From Streptomyces sp. TSRI0107 (lineage in GTDB: Bacteria; Actinomycetota; Actinomycetes; Streptomycetales; Streptomycetaceae): a stretch of DNA of 64,000 nucleotides. The notes under the pieces were generated by a model, which saw only the letters and a list, made by a program, of their open reading frames with translations, was not told the origin of the DNA and did not search any database. The translations under genes were made by a program, and so were the position numbers. This document shows positions 1-7,957 of the stretch, in pieces. Position 1 is the first letter of the stretch. Every line of letters starts with the position of its first letter. Where the stretch lies: NCBI RefSeq assembly GCF_001905845.1, contig NZ_LIVZ01000004.1:248001-312000 (forward strand). The letters are read 5' to 3'.

Positions 1-834
1 CGTGCCGGTGATGACGCGGCCGTCGGCGAGGGTGACCTCCACCCGGTCGCCGACCCGCTTGGCGGACTGGGCGCGGGAGCGGGCCATGACGTTCATGCCG
101 CGGCGCCGGAAGACGTCCTCCAGGACGGCGGCGGCGTCCGGGTCCTCGCCCGGCAGCACGCGGTCCCGGGACGACACGAGCGTGACCTTCGAACCGAGCG
201 CCTGGTAGGCACCGGCGAACTCGGCGCCGGTGACACCGGAGCCGACCACGATCAGCTCCTCGGGGAGCTCGTTCAGGTCGTACACCTGCGTCCAGTTCAG
301 GATGCGCTCGCCGTCGGGCTGGGCGTCGGCCAGCTCGCGCGGATGACCGCCCGTCGCGATCAGCACGGCGTCGGCGACCAGCGTCTCCTCGCTGCCGTCG
401 GCCGCGCGCACCACGACCTTGCGCGATCCGTCCAGGCCCTGCTGCCCGTCCAGCCGCCCGCGACCGCGCACCACCCGGGCGCCCGCCCGCGTCACCGACG
501 CCGTGATGTCGTGCGACTGGGCGAGCGCCAGCCGCTTCACCCGGCGGTTGACCTTGCCGAGGTCGACACCGACGACACGCGCGGGCGTGTCGATGTGCGG
601 GGTGTCGTCCGCGACGATGATCCCCAGTTCCTCGTACGACGAGTCGAAGGTGGTCATCACCTCGGCCGTCGCGATGAGCGTCTTCGACGGCACGCAGTCG
701 GTCAGCACCGACGCACCGCCCAGACCGTCGCAGTCGACGACGGTCACCTCCGCACCGAGCTGAGCGGCGACCAGCGCCGCTTCGTATCCGCCGGGTCCGC
801 CACCGATGATCACGATCCGAGTCACGTACTCCAT
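1..834 (-). CDS. NAD(P)H-quinone dehydrogenase (LpdA-type flavoprotein), 3' end outside window
   Basis: This is the N-terminal 278 codons of a pyridine nucleotide-disulfide oxidoreductase family flavoprotein; its C-terminus lies beyond the window edge. The ATG at 834 is followed by a Rossmann FAD motif, IIGGGPGGYEAA, near residues 8-19. An NAD-binding motif, VVGSGVTGAEFA, lies about 175 residues further on. The usual redox site CLNVGC is replaced by ASVLTDC, so only one of the two active-site cysteines remains. This is known for LpdA-type quinone reductases, which cannot act as true lipoamide dehydrogenases. The protein probably transfers electrons from NAD(P)H to quinones in the cytoplasm. 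It is divergent from the gene at 952. Family length is about 470 residues, so roughly 60% is present. The family is clear; the exact electron acceptor is inferred. Confidence 0.88.
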   Translation of the reverse strand, partial: MEYVTRIVIIGGGPGGYEAALVAAQLGAEVTVVDCDGLGGASVLTDCVPSKTLIATAEVMTTFDSSYEELGIIVADDTPHIDTPARVVGVDLGKVNRRVKRLALAQSHDITASVTRAGARVVRGRGRLDGQQGLDGSRKVVVRAADGSEETLVADAVLIATGGHPRELADAQPDGERILNWTQVYDLNELPEELIVVGSGVTGAEFAGAYQALGSKVTLVSSRDRVLPGEDPDAAAVLEDVFRRRGMNVMARSRAQSAKRVGDRVEVTLADGRVITGT

Positions 835-951
835 TGTCCCGCACGCTTCAAGGTGCGACTGCCTCGGGGGCCCGGCCGGGTCGTCACCGGGCCGGCACGG
901 ATGTCCCTGCGTCGAAAGTGACGGCGGAGCCGACTGCCGTACCCTCTGTCC

Positions 952-1389
952 ATGTCGCTCTACGCCGCGTACGCCGGCAATCTCGACGCGCGGCTGATGA
1001 TCCGCCGCGCTCCCCACTCGCCGCTGCGTGCCACGGGCTGGCTGAACGGCTGGCGGCTGACCTTCGGCGGCGAGCAGCTGGGCTGGGAGGGCGCCCTCGC
1101 CACGATCGTCGAGGACCCCGCCTCGCAGGTCTTCGTCGCGCTGTACGACATCGCCCCGATGGACGAGGAGTCACTCGACCGCTGGGTCGGCGCGGGCCTG
1201 GACGTCTACCGCCGCCTCCGGGTCCGCGTGCACACCCTCGACGGCGAGGAGCAGGCCTGGGTGTACGTCCTCAACGGCTACGAGGGGGGCTTGCCGTCGG
1301 CCCGCTATCTGGGCGAGATCGCCGACGCCGCGGAGTCGGCCGGCGCGCCGCACGACTACGTGATGGAGCTGCGCAAGCGTCCCTGCTGA
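952..1389 (+). CDS. gamma-glutamylcyclotransferase-like protein
   Basis: A 145-residue protein of the GGCT/AIG2-like fold. The N-terminal AYAGNLD segment (residues 5-11) corresponds to the substrate-binding loop of this family (usually YGSNL). The central ALYDIAP and a conserved VYVLNGY strand near residues 100-108 also fit. Such proteins release 5-oxoproline from gamma-glutamyl amines, but the Streptomyces members have no assigned substrate. The ATG at 952 gives the standard family length. The gene stands alone, divergent from the flavoprotein gene and 133 bp upstream of the purine nucleoside phosphorylase. It lacks the operator found upstream of the phosphorylase, so it is probably not part of that regulon. 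Confidence 0.8.
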   Translation: MSLYAAYAGNLDARLMIRRAPHSPLRATGWLNGWRLTFGGEQLGWEGALATIVEDPASQVFVALYDIAPMDEESLDRWVGAGLDVYRRLRVRVHTLDGEEQAWVYVLNGYEGGLPSARYLGEIADAAESAGAPHDYVMELRKRPC

Positions 1390-1484
1390 GCGCGCGGGCG
1401 CCCGGAAGGGGCTCTCGGTCCCGTTGGGACATGACTCTCGTCGGAAACGACAAGACAACGATCGCGATCCCGTGAGCTCTGTCA

Positions 1485-1498
1485 TCTACGCGCGTAGG
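1485..1498. promoter_or_regulatory. putative nucleoside-regulon operator (copy 1)
   Basis: The perfect 12-bp palindrome CTACGCGCGTAG occupies 1486-1497 and ends 25 bp before the GTG start at 1523. A possible -10 box, TACTCT (1510-1515), lies between it and the start with only 7 bp to spare, suggesting a leaderless transcript. The same palindrome recurs upstream of deoC, add and the nucleoside ABC transporter genes. The binding protein is not identified. Confidence 0.75.
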
Positions 1499-1522
1499 CG
1501 ATGACCGGCTACTCTCGACCGT

Positions 1523-2347
1523 GTGAACGCATCTCTTCTTCCGGACGACATCCAGGGCGACCCCTACGCCGCCGCCGACGCCGCCGCCGCGCGCCTGCGC
1601 GCACTCACCGGCGCCGAGTCCCACGACGTCGCCCTCGTGATGGGCTCCGGCTGGGCACCGGCCGTCGACGCGCTCGGTACTCCCGACGCCGAGTTCCAGG
1701 TCACCGAGCTGCCCGGCTTCCCGCCGCCGGCGGTCGAAGGGCACGGCGGCAAGGTCCGCTCTTACCAGATCGGCGACAAGCGCGCCCTGGTCTTCCTGGG
1801 CCGCACCCACTACTACGAGGGCCGTGGCGTCGCCGCCGTCGCGCACGGCGTGCGCACCGCCGTCGCCGCGGGCGCCAAGAGCATCGTGCTGACCAACGGC
1901 TGCGGCGGTCTGCGCGAGGGCATGCGCCCCGGCCAGCCGGTCCTGATCAGCGACCACATCAACCTGACCGCGACCTCGCCGATCGTCGGTGCGAACTTCG
2001 TCGACCTCACCGACCTGTACTCGCCGCGCCTGCGCGCCCTGTGCAAGGAGATCGACCCCACCCTCGAAGAGGGCGTCTACGCCCAGTTCCCCGGCCCGCA
2101 CTACGAGACCCCGGCCGAGATCCGCATGGCCCGCGTCATCGGCGCCGACCTGGTGGGCATGTCCACCGTCCTCGAGGCGATCGCCGCACGCGAGGCGGGC
2201 GCGGAGGTGCTGGGCATCTCCCTGGTCACCAACCTCGCCGCGGGCATGACCGGCGAGCCGCTGAACCACGAGGAGGTCCTCCAGGCAGGCCGCGACTCGG
2301 CCGCCCGGATGGGCTCCCTGCTGGCCCGGGTGCTGGGCCGGATCTGA
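1523..2347 (+). CDS. punA: purine nucleoside phosphorylase (trimeric class)
   Basis: A 274-residue PNP that phosphorolyses purine (deoxy)nucleosides to base plus (deoxy)ribose-1-phosphate. Motifs of the trimeric, 260-290-residue class are intact: phosphate-loop GSGW (41-44), HGG (74-76), GRTHYYEG (93-100), TNGCGG (125-130), GPHYETPAE (191-199), GMSTVLEA (212-219) and LVTNLAAG (234-241). Asn237 marks purine-type specificity. The GTG start at 1523 follows a -10-like TACTCT by 7 bp and has no Shine-Dalgarno sequence, which fits leaderless expression. The operator palindrome lies just upstream. Downstream, after a repeat-rich spacer, is a phosphopentomutase-like gene, so products of this enzyme can be fed into the pentose-phosphate and DeoC routes. 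Confidence 0.95.
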   Translation: MNASLLPDDIQGDPYAAADAAAARLRALTGAESHDVALVMGSGWAPAVDALGTPDAEFQVTELPGFPPPAVEGHGGKVRSYQIGDKRALVFLGRTHYYEGRGVAAVAHGVRTAVAAGAKSIVLTNGCGGLREGMRPGQPVLISDHINLTATSPIVGANFVDLTDLYSPRLRALCKEIDPTLEEGVYAQFPGPHYETPAEIRMARVIGADLVGMSTVLEAIAAREAGAEVLGISLVTNLAAGMTGEPLNHEEVLQAGRDSAARMGSLLARVLGRI

Positions 2348-2354
2348 GAGGGAT

Positions 2355-2530
2355 GCAGTAGGGGGTACTGCTGCGTACCGTAGGGGTGCTGCTTCGTGCC
2401 GTATGGGTGCCGCTGCGTCACGTAGGGGTGCCGCTGCGTCACGTAGGGGTGCCCCTTCGTGCCGCCGTAAGGGAGCCGCTGCATCCGTAGGCGTGCCGCT
2501 GCATCCGTAGGGGTTGCCGCTTCGCGCCGT
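2355..2530. repeat. degenerate 21-bp tandem repeats, family A
   Basis: About eight imperfect copies of a 21-bp unit built on GTAGGGGTGCCGCTGCGT follow directly after the phosphorylase stop codon. Two adjacent copies near 2421-2462 are almost identical. Because 21 is a multiple of three, the minus strand reads as a heptapeptide repeat (HPYVTQR-like). I see no start or coding signature that would make it a gene. Confidence 0.8.
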
Positions 2531-2900
2531 CGGGCGGCGCGGGTCCGTCGCGGCTGGCCGCGGGTCCGTCGCTGGACGCTGGTGCGTCGTGGCCGACCGC
2601 GGGTCCGTCATGCGGGGCGCGGGTCCGTCGCGCCGACCGCGGGTCCGTCGCGCCGGGCGCGGGTCCGTCGTGCGGGACGCTGATCCGTCGCGCTGGACGC
2701 TGGTCCGTTGGCCGACCGCGGGCCCGTCCCGCAGGGCACGGGTCCGTCGTGGCCGACCGCAGGTCCGTCACGCTGGACACGGGTCCTCGCGCCGGACCCG
2801 GGTCCGCCTTGCGGGACGCTGATCCGTCGTGGCCGACCGCAGGTCCGTCGCGCCGGGCACGGGTCCGTCACGCCGGCCGCAGGCCCGTCGCACCGCCCGC
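2531..2900. repeat. degenerate ~20-bp tandem repeats, family B
   Basis: Roughly 17 imperfect copies of a 19-22-bp unit resembling GGGTCCGTCGCGCCGGGC run through this stretch. Variants carry TGGCCGACC or TGGACGCT in place of the second half. The unit length is irregular, so long open frames here are not evidence of coding. The remaining bases to 3088 are ordinary spacer holding the mutase promoter region; I see no gene in 2348-3088. Confidence 0.8.
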
Positions 2901-3088
2901 AGTCCCCCTCGTGTCCCGCCGGACGGCTCCCCGCGCCCCTTCGGGTGCGTTGTGGCCGCGTACGGCGGGCACCCTCCACTCCGCCCCCGATCCCGACCCA
3001 CAATCGAATCCGCCGGCGCCACGCGCACCCCGACCGATCCGCGCAGGCGCCGCAGGCATCCGCACGACGACGAGAGGTTGACCGGACA

Positions 3089-4720
3089 GTGCAAGACGAT
3101 CTCATCGCAAGGGCCCAGGCCTGGCTCGCCGAGGACCCCGACGCGGAGACCCGCGACGAACTCGCCGCGCTCATCGACGCCCACGACGTCGAGGAGCTCG
3201 GCGCCCGCTTCGGCGGCACCCTCCAGTTCGGCACCGCCGGCCTGCGCGGCGAACTCGGCGCCGGCCCCATGCGCATGAACCGCTCGGTCGTCATCCGCGC
3301 CGCCGCCGGCCTGGCCGCGTACCTGCGGAAGAACGGCCAGGGCGACGGCCTCGTCGTCATCGGCTACGACGCCCGCCACAAGTCCGCGGACTTCGCCCGT
3401 GACACCGCCGCCGTCATGACCGGCGCCGGGCTGCGCGCAGCCCTCCTGCCGCGCCCGCTCCCCACGCCCGTCCTCGCCTTCGCCATAAGGCACCTGGGCG
3501 CGGTCGCCGGTGTGGAGGTCACCGCCAGCCACAACCCGCCCCGCGACAACGGCTACAAGGTGTACCTGGGCGACGGCTCCCAGATCGTCCCGCCCGCCGA
3601 CGCGGACATCGCCGCCGAGATCGCCGCCATCCCGTCGCTCACGACGGTCTCCCGGCCCACCGAGGGCTGGGAAACCCTCGACGACAGCGTCCTCGACGCC
3701 TACCTGGCCCGCACGGACGCCGTGCTCGCCGAGGGCTCCCCCCGCACCGCGCGGACCGTCTACACGGCCATGCACGGTGTCGGCAAGGACACCCTCCTCG
3801 CGGCCTTCGCCCGCGCCGGCTTCCCCGCCCCGGACCTGGTCGCCGAGCAGGCCGAGCCGGACCCGGACTTCCCGACCGTCGCCTTCCCCAACCCGGAAGA
3901 GCCCGGCGCCATGGACCTCGCCTTCGCGAAGGCCCGCGAGACCGGCCCGGACCTGGTCGTCGCGAACGACCCGGACGCGGACCGCTGCGCCGTGGCGGTG
4001 AAGGACGGCGACGGCTGGCGCATGCTGCGCGGCGACGAGGTCGGCGCGCTCCTCGCCGCCCACCTGGTGAACCGGGGCGCGCGCGGCACCTTCGCCGAGT
4101 CGATCGTCTCCTCCTCCCTGCTCGGCCGTATCGCCGGGAAGGCGGGCCTGCCGTACGAGGAGACGCTGACCGGCTTCAAGTGGATCGCCCGCGTCGACGG
4201 CCTGCGCTACGGCTACGAGGAGGCGCTGGGCTACTGCGTCGACCCGGAGGGCGTCCGCGACAAGGACGGCATCACCGCCGCCCTGCTGATCACGGAGCTG
4301 GCCTCGGTCCTGAAGGAGCAGAACCGCACGCTCCTCGACCTGCTCGACGACCTCGCCGTGGAGCACGGCCTGCACGCCACCGACCAGCTCTCGGTGCGGG
4401 TGAAGGACCTCTCGCTCATCGCGGACGCCATGCGCCGCCTGCGCGAGCAGCCCCCGACCGAGCTCGCGGGCCTGGCCATCACGAACGCCGAGGACCTGAC
4501 GAAGGGCACGGACAGGCTGCCGCCCACCGACGGTCTGCGCTACACCCTCGACGGCGCCCGCGTCATCGTCCGCCCCAGCGGCACGGAGCCCAAGCTGAAG
4601 TGCTACCTGGAGGTCGTCGTCCCGGTGGCGACGCACGCCGACCTGCCGGCCGCCCGCGCCACGGCGGCGGACCTCCTGGCGGCGATCAAGCGGGACCTGT
4701 CGGCGGCCGCCGGCATCTGA
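3089..4720 (+). CDS. phosphosugar mutase of the PGM2/phosphopentomutase type
   Basis: A 543-residue alpha-D-phosphohexomutase superfamily enzyme. The phosphoserine loop TASHNP (145-150, Ser147) is followed directly by RDNGYKVY. The metal loop is DPDADR (294-299). A sugar-binding loop with GFKWI and EEALGY and a C-terminal phosphate loop RPSGTEPKLK are also present. The DNGYKVY and GSQIVPP signatures match the PGM2 branch, whose members include phosphopentomutases, better than AlgC-type mutases. It sits between purine nucleoside phosphorylase and deoC, so conversion of (deoxy)ribose-1-phosphate to the 5-phosphate is the most economical role. Phosphomannomutase or phosphoglucomutase activity remains possible. 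The GTG at 3089 is chosen because the frame upstream of it runs into the repeat region; a TTG at 3078 is out of frame. Confidence 0.9.
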   Translation: MQDDLIARAQAWLAEDPDAETRDELAALIDAHDVEELGARFGGTLQFGTAGLRGELGAGPMRMNRSVVIRAAAGLAAYLRKNGQGDGLVVIGYDARHKSADFARDTAAVMTGAGLRAALLPRPLPTPVLAFAIRHLGAVAGVEVTASHNPPRDNGYKVYLGDGSQIVPPADADIAAEIAAIPSLTTVSRPTEGWETLDDSVLDAYLARTDAVLAEGSPRTARTVYTAMHGVGKDTLLAAFARAGFPAPDLVAEQAEPDPDFPTVAFPNPEEPGAMDLAFAKARETGPDLVVANDPDADRCAVAVKDGDGWRMLRGDEVGALLAAHLVNRGARGTFAESIVSSSLLGRIAGKAGLPYEETLTGFKWIARVDGLRYGYEEALGYCVDPEGVRDKDGITAALLITELASVLKEQNRTLLDLLDDLAVEHGLHATDQLSVRVKDLSLIADAMRRLREQPPTELAGLAITNAEDLTKGTDRLPPTDGLRYTLDGARVIVRPSGTEPKLKCYLEVVVPVATHADLPAARATAADLLAAIKRDLSAAAGI

Positions 4721-4727
4721 CGCCCGC

Positions 4728-4764
4728 CCGGGGTGCCCTCGGCCGACCGCTCAGGGCACCCCGG
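4728..4764. terminator. bidirectional terminator hairpin
   Basis: A perfect 12-bp stem (CCGGGGTGCCCT at 4728-4739 paired with 4753-4764, 13-nt loop) lies between two convergent genes. There is no U-tract, as is usual in Streptomyces. Confidence 0.75.
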
Positions 4765-4796
4765 TCCCGACACCCGGGAGCGGGGGCCGGCCGGGC

Positions 4797-5438
4797 TCAC
4801 CCGACCGCGAGCAGCACCGCCAGCAACACCGCGCCGGCCACCGCGGGCCCCGCTATCTCGTACGCCCAGCGCACGCTGACGCGGCCCTGCGCGGTCTCGG
4901 CCTGTTCCCGGTTCTCCAGCAGCTCCCGCAGCTCGTCCATGATCTGGTCGGCCTGGGCCCGCACGGGCTCGTCCGGCACCGCGGCCGACGCCCCGCCGAA
5001 GCCGCCGAGCCCCCGCTCCCGGCCGCCGCCCCTGGAGAGCTCCGCGGCCCGCCGCGACTCCCGGCGCGCCGCCCGCTTCCGCGCCCGCAGCGACACCGGC
5101 ACGGCCCACAGCTGGTACTTGGTGCCGGACTTGGCGACGACCTCGTTGGAATAACCGGACCGCAGCGAGGCGATCTCCCCCCACGGCAGCACGATCACCC
5201 GGAACGGGTTGCGCACGCGCAGCCGGTCCTCGTTCGCGGACACCGCGGGCCGCAGGGTGAAGGCGGTGACCAGCGGCACCACCAGCAGCAGCGTCGCGAG
5301 CGCCAGCCACGGCGTGCGCCCGTCACCGGCGACGATCGCGTCGATGCCGAGCCACCCGGCGAGGCCGAGCAGCAGCACACCCCCGGCGATGCCCGCGGGC
5401 GACCGGTAGATCCGATCCTTGGACTCGGTGGTCGTCAT
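4797..5438 (-). CDS. PH-domain membrane protein
   Basis: A 213-residue predicted membrane protein. Two adjacent N-terminal hydrophobic segments (about residues 15-60) are followed by a bacterial PH-like domain with SANEDRLRVRNPF and LPWGEIASL, the pattern of small actinobacterial PH-domain proteins. A basic, low-complexity stretch (RARKRAARRESRRAAE) and a C-terminal hydrophobic segment follow. The ATG at 5438 is preferred to an upstream TTG at 5468. The role is unknown; such proteins are thought to act at the membrane. It is convergent with the mutase gene and divergent from deoC. Confidence 0.7.
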   Translation of the reverse strand: MTTTESKDRIYRSPAGIAGGVLLLGLAGWLGIDAIVAGDGRTPWLALATLLLVVPLVTAFTLRPAVSANEDRLRVRNPFRVIVLPWGEIASLRSGYSNEVVAKSGTKYQLWAVPVSLRARKRAARRESRRAAELSRGGGRERGLGGFGGASAAVPDEPVRAQADQIMDELRELLENREQAETAQGRVSVRWAYEIAGPAVAGAVLLAVLLAVG

Positions 5439-5529
5439 GGTCCCGATTCTGCCCGACGCCGCCGACAACGCTCATGCGCGGTCCCGTACCTGTGGATGAG
5501 CGGCGATGAGTGCCGAGGGGTGTACAGCA

Positions 5530-5543
5530 GCTACGCGCGTAGA
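5530..5543. promoter_or_regulatory. putative nucleoside-regulon operator (copy 2)
   Basis: CTACGCGCGTAG at 5531-5542 lies 13 bp upstream of the deoC GTG start. A -10-like TATGCT (5544-5549) begins one base after the palindrome, so a bound protein would block the promoter. The GTG lies 6 nt beyond the box, again suggesting a leaderless mRNA. Confidence 0.78.
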
Positions 5544-5555
5544 TATGCTCGTCTG

Positions 5556-6515
5556 GTGACCATGCCCACCAATGCACCCACGCACAGCCTCTCGGACGTG
5601 ACCTCGTCCGACAGCACGCTGCGCCGCTTCCTCCACGGGCTGCCCGGCGTCGACGCGGTCGGCCTGGAAGCGCGCGCCGCCTCGCTCGGCACCCGTTCCA
5701 TCAAGACGACCGCCAAGGCCTACGCCATCGACCTGGCCATCTCCATGGTCGACCTGACGACGCTGGAAGGCGCGGACACCCCGGGCAAGGTCCGGGCGCT
5801 CGGCGCCAAGGCGGTCCACCCCGACCCGACCGACCGCACGACCCCGGCGACGGCGGCCGTCTGCGTCTATCCCGACATGGTGGCCGCCGCGAAGGAAGCC
5901 GTGGCCGGGTCCCCGGTGAAGGTCGCCTCGGTCGCCACCGCCTTCCCGGCGGGCCGCGCGCCCATCGAGGTCAAGCTGGCCGACGTCCGCGAGGCGGTCG
6001 CCGCGGGCGCCGACGAGATCGACATGGTCATCGACCGCGGGGCGTTCCTCTCGGGCTCGTACATGAAGGTGTACGACGAGATCGTCGCCGTGAAGGAGGC
6101 CTGCGGGGCGGCCCGTCTGAAGGTGATCTTCGAGACCGGCGAGCTGTCGACGTACGACAACATCCGCCGCGCGAGCTGGCTCGGCATGCTGGCCGGGGCG
6201 GACTTCATCAAGACGTCCACGGGCAAGGTCGCGGTGAACGCCACGCCCGCCAACACCCTGCTCATGCTCGAGGCGGTCCGGGACTTCCGCGCCCAGACCG
6301 GCGTGCAGGTCGGCGTGAAGCCGGCCGGCGGCATCCGCACCTCCAAGGACGCCATCAAGTTCCTGGTGCTGGTCAACGAGACCGTCGGCGAGGACTGGCT
6401 GGACAACCACTGGTTCCGGTTCGGCGCCTCCTCGCTCCTGAACGACCTGCTGATGCAGCGTCAGAAGCTGGCCACCGGCCGCTACTCCGGCCCCGACTAC
6501 GTGACGGTGGACTGA
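5556..6515 (+). CDS. deoC: deoxyribose-phosphate aldolase
   Basis: A 319-residue class I aldolase that splits 2-deoxyribose-5-phosphate into acetaldehyde and glyceraldehyde-3-phosphate. The Schiff-base lysine is the first lysine of FIKTSTGK (Lys219), and the second catalytic lysine is in VKPAGGIRT (Lys255). The EIDMVID strand also fits. The N-terminal ~50 residues before IDLAIS extend past the E. coli enzyme and are common in actinobacterial forms. I take GTG 5556 as the start because it lies 6 nt after a -10-like box; ATG 5562 is in frame and possible. Frames that start earlier would run through the operator. The stop is 5 bp before the first aldehyde dehydrogenase, so the three genes to 8843 form an operon. 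Confidence 0.95.
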   Translation: MTMPTNAPTHSLSDVTSSDSTLRRFLHGLPGVDAVGLEARAASLGTRSIKTTAKAYAIDLAISMVDLTTLEGADTPGKVRALGAKAVHPDPTDRTTPATAAVCVYPDMVAAAKEAVAGSPVKVASVATAFPAGRAPIEVKLADVREAVAAGADEIDMVIDRGAFLSGSYMKVYDEIVAVKEACGAARLKVIFETGELSTYDNIRRASWLGMLAGADFIKTSTGKVAVNATPANTLLMLEAVRDFRAQTGVQVGVKPAGGIRTSKDAIKFLVLVNETVGEDWLDNHWFRFGASSLLNDLLMQRQKLATGRYSGPDYVTVD

Positions 6516-6520
6516 TCACC

Positions 6521-7957
6521 ATGGCATCGGCATTCGAATACGCCCCCGCGCCCGAGTCCCGCTCGGTCGTCGACATCGCCCCCTCCTACGGCTTGTTCAT
6601 CGACGGCGAGTTCGCCGAGGCCGCGGACGGCAAGGTCTTCAAGACGGTCAGCCCGTCGACCGAGGAGGTCCTCTCCGAGGTCGCCCAGGCCGGCGAGGCG
6701 GACGTCGACCGCGCGGTGAAGGCCGCCCGCAAGGCGTTCGAGAAGTGGTCCGCGCTGCCGGGCTCCGAGCGCGCCAAGTACCTGTTCCGCATCGCCCGGA
6801 TCATCCAGGAGCGCAGCCGCGAGCTGGCCGTCCTGGAGACCCTGGACAACGGCAAGCCGATCAGGGAGACGCGGGACGCCGACCTGCCGCTGGTCGCCGC
6901 GCACTTCTTCTACTACGCGGGCTGGGCGGACAAGCTGGGCCACGCGGGCTTCGGCCCGGACCCCCGGCCCCTCGGCGTGGCGGGCCAGGTCATCCCGTGG
7001 AACTTCCCGCTGCTGATGCTGGCGTGGAAGATCGCCCCGGCGCTGGCCACGGGCAACACGGTGGTGCTCAAGCCCGCCGAGACGACCCCGCTCTCCGCCC
7101 TGTTCTTCGCGGACGTCTGCCGCCAGGCGGGCCTGCCCAAGGGCGTCGTGAACATCCTCCCGGGCTACGGCGACGCGGGCGCCGCGCTCGTGGCGCACCC
7201 GGACGTGGACAAGGTCGCCTTCACCGGCTCCACCGGCGTCGGCAAGGAGATCGCCCGCACGGTCGCCGGCACCCGCAAGAAGCTGACCCTGGAGCTGGGC
7301 GGCAAGGGCGCCAACATCGTCTTCGACGACGCCCCGATCGACCAGGCCGTCGAGGGCATCGTCAACGGCATCTTCTTCAACCAGGGCCAGGTCTGCTGCG
7401 CGGGCAGCCGGCTGCTGGTGCAGGAGTCGATCCAGGAGGAACTCCTCGACTCCCTCAAGCGCAGGCTGTCCACCCTCCGCCTGGGCGACCCGCTGGACAA
7501 GAACACCGACATCGGCGCGATCAACTCCGCCGAGCAGCTCTCGCGCATCACCTCCCTCGTCGAGCAGGGCGAGGCGGAGGGCGCCGAGCGCTGGTCCCCG
7601 GCCTGCGAGCTGCCGGAGAGCGGCTACTGGTTCGCGCCGACGCTGTTCACGAACGTCACCCAGGCGCACACCATCGCCCGTGACGAGATCTTCGGCCCGG
7701 TCCTGTCGGTGCTGACCTTCCGCACCCCGGACGAGGCCGTCGCCAAGGCCAACAACACTCCGTACGGCCTGTCGGCGGGCATCTGGACGGAGAAGGGCTC
7801 CCGCATCCTTGCCGTGGCGAACAAGCTGCGCGCGGGCGTGATCTGGTCCAACACGTTCAACAAGTTCGACCCGACCTCGCCGTTCGGCGGTTACAAGGAG
7901 TCGGGCTTCGGCCGCGAGGGCGGCCGCCACGGCCTGGAGGCGTACCTCGATGTCTGA
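6521..7957 (+). CDS. aldehyde dehydrogenase, catalytically complete
   Basis: A 478-residue NAD(P)-dependent aldehyde dehydrogenase. It has the cofactor motifs GQVIPWNFP (155-163) and FTGSTGVGK (234-242), the general-base loop LELGGKGAN with Glu258, and the nucleophile in NQGQVCCAGSR (Cys292). It lies 5 bp after deoC and overlaps the next gene by 8 bp. Its likely job is oxidation of the acetaldehyde made by DeoC to acetate. It is close in length to the N-terminal half of ALDH16 proteins, and the following gene matches the non-catalytic C-terminal half of that family. Substrate is inferred from context only. Confidence 0.92.
   Translation: MASAFEYAPAPESRSVVDIAPSYGLFIDGEFAEAADGKVFKTVSPSTEEVLSEVAQAGEADVDRAVKAARKAFEKWSALPGSERAKYLFRIARIIQERSRELAVLETLDNGKPIRETRDADLPLVAAHFFYYAGWADKLGHAGFGPDPRPLGVAGQVIPWNFPLLMLAWKIAPALATGNTVVLKPAETTPLSALFFADVCRQAGLPKGVVNILPGYGDAGAALVAHPDVDKVAFTGSTGVGKEIARTVAGTRKKLTLELGGKGANIVFDDAPIDQAVEGIVNGIFFNQGQVCCAGSRLLVQESIQEELLDSLKRRLSTLRLGDPLDKNTDIGAINSAEQLSRITSLVEQGEAEGAERWSPACELPESGYWFAPTLFTNVTQAHTIARDEIFGPVLSVLTFRTPDEAVAKANNTPYGLSAGIWTEKGSRILAVANKLRAGVIWSNTFNKFDPTSPFGGYKESGFGREGGRHGLEAYLDV

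Noticed and set aside
2101..2484. Minus-strand frame with HPYVTQR heptapeptide repeats
   Set aside because: It arises because the tandem repeat unit is 21 bp, a multiple of three. It has no ribosome site, runs into the phosphorylase gene, and lacks normal codon bias.
2708..3088. Extension of the mutase frame upstream to an ATG at 2708
   Set aside because: The added residues are translated repeat DNA (Arg/Pro/Gly/Ser rich) with no family match; the enzyme's conserved N-terminus begins near GTG 3089.
5496..5555. Longer deoC start at 5496
   Set aside because: It would place the regulatory palindrome and -10 box inside the coding sequence; a start after the box fits the leaderless pattern of the regulon.
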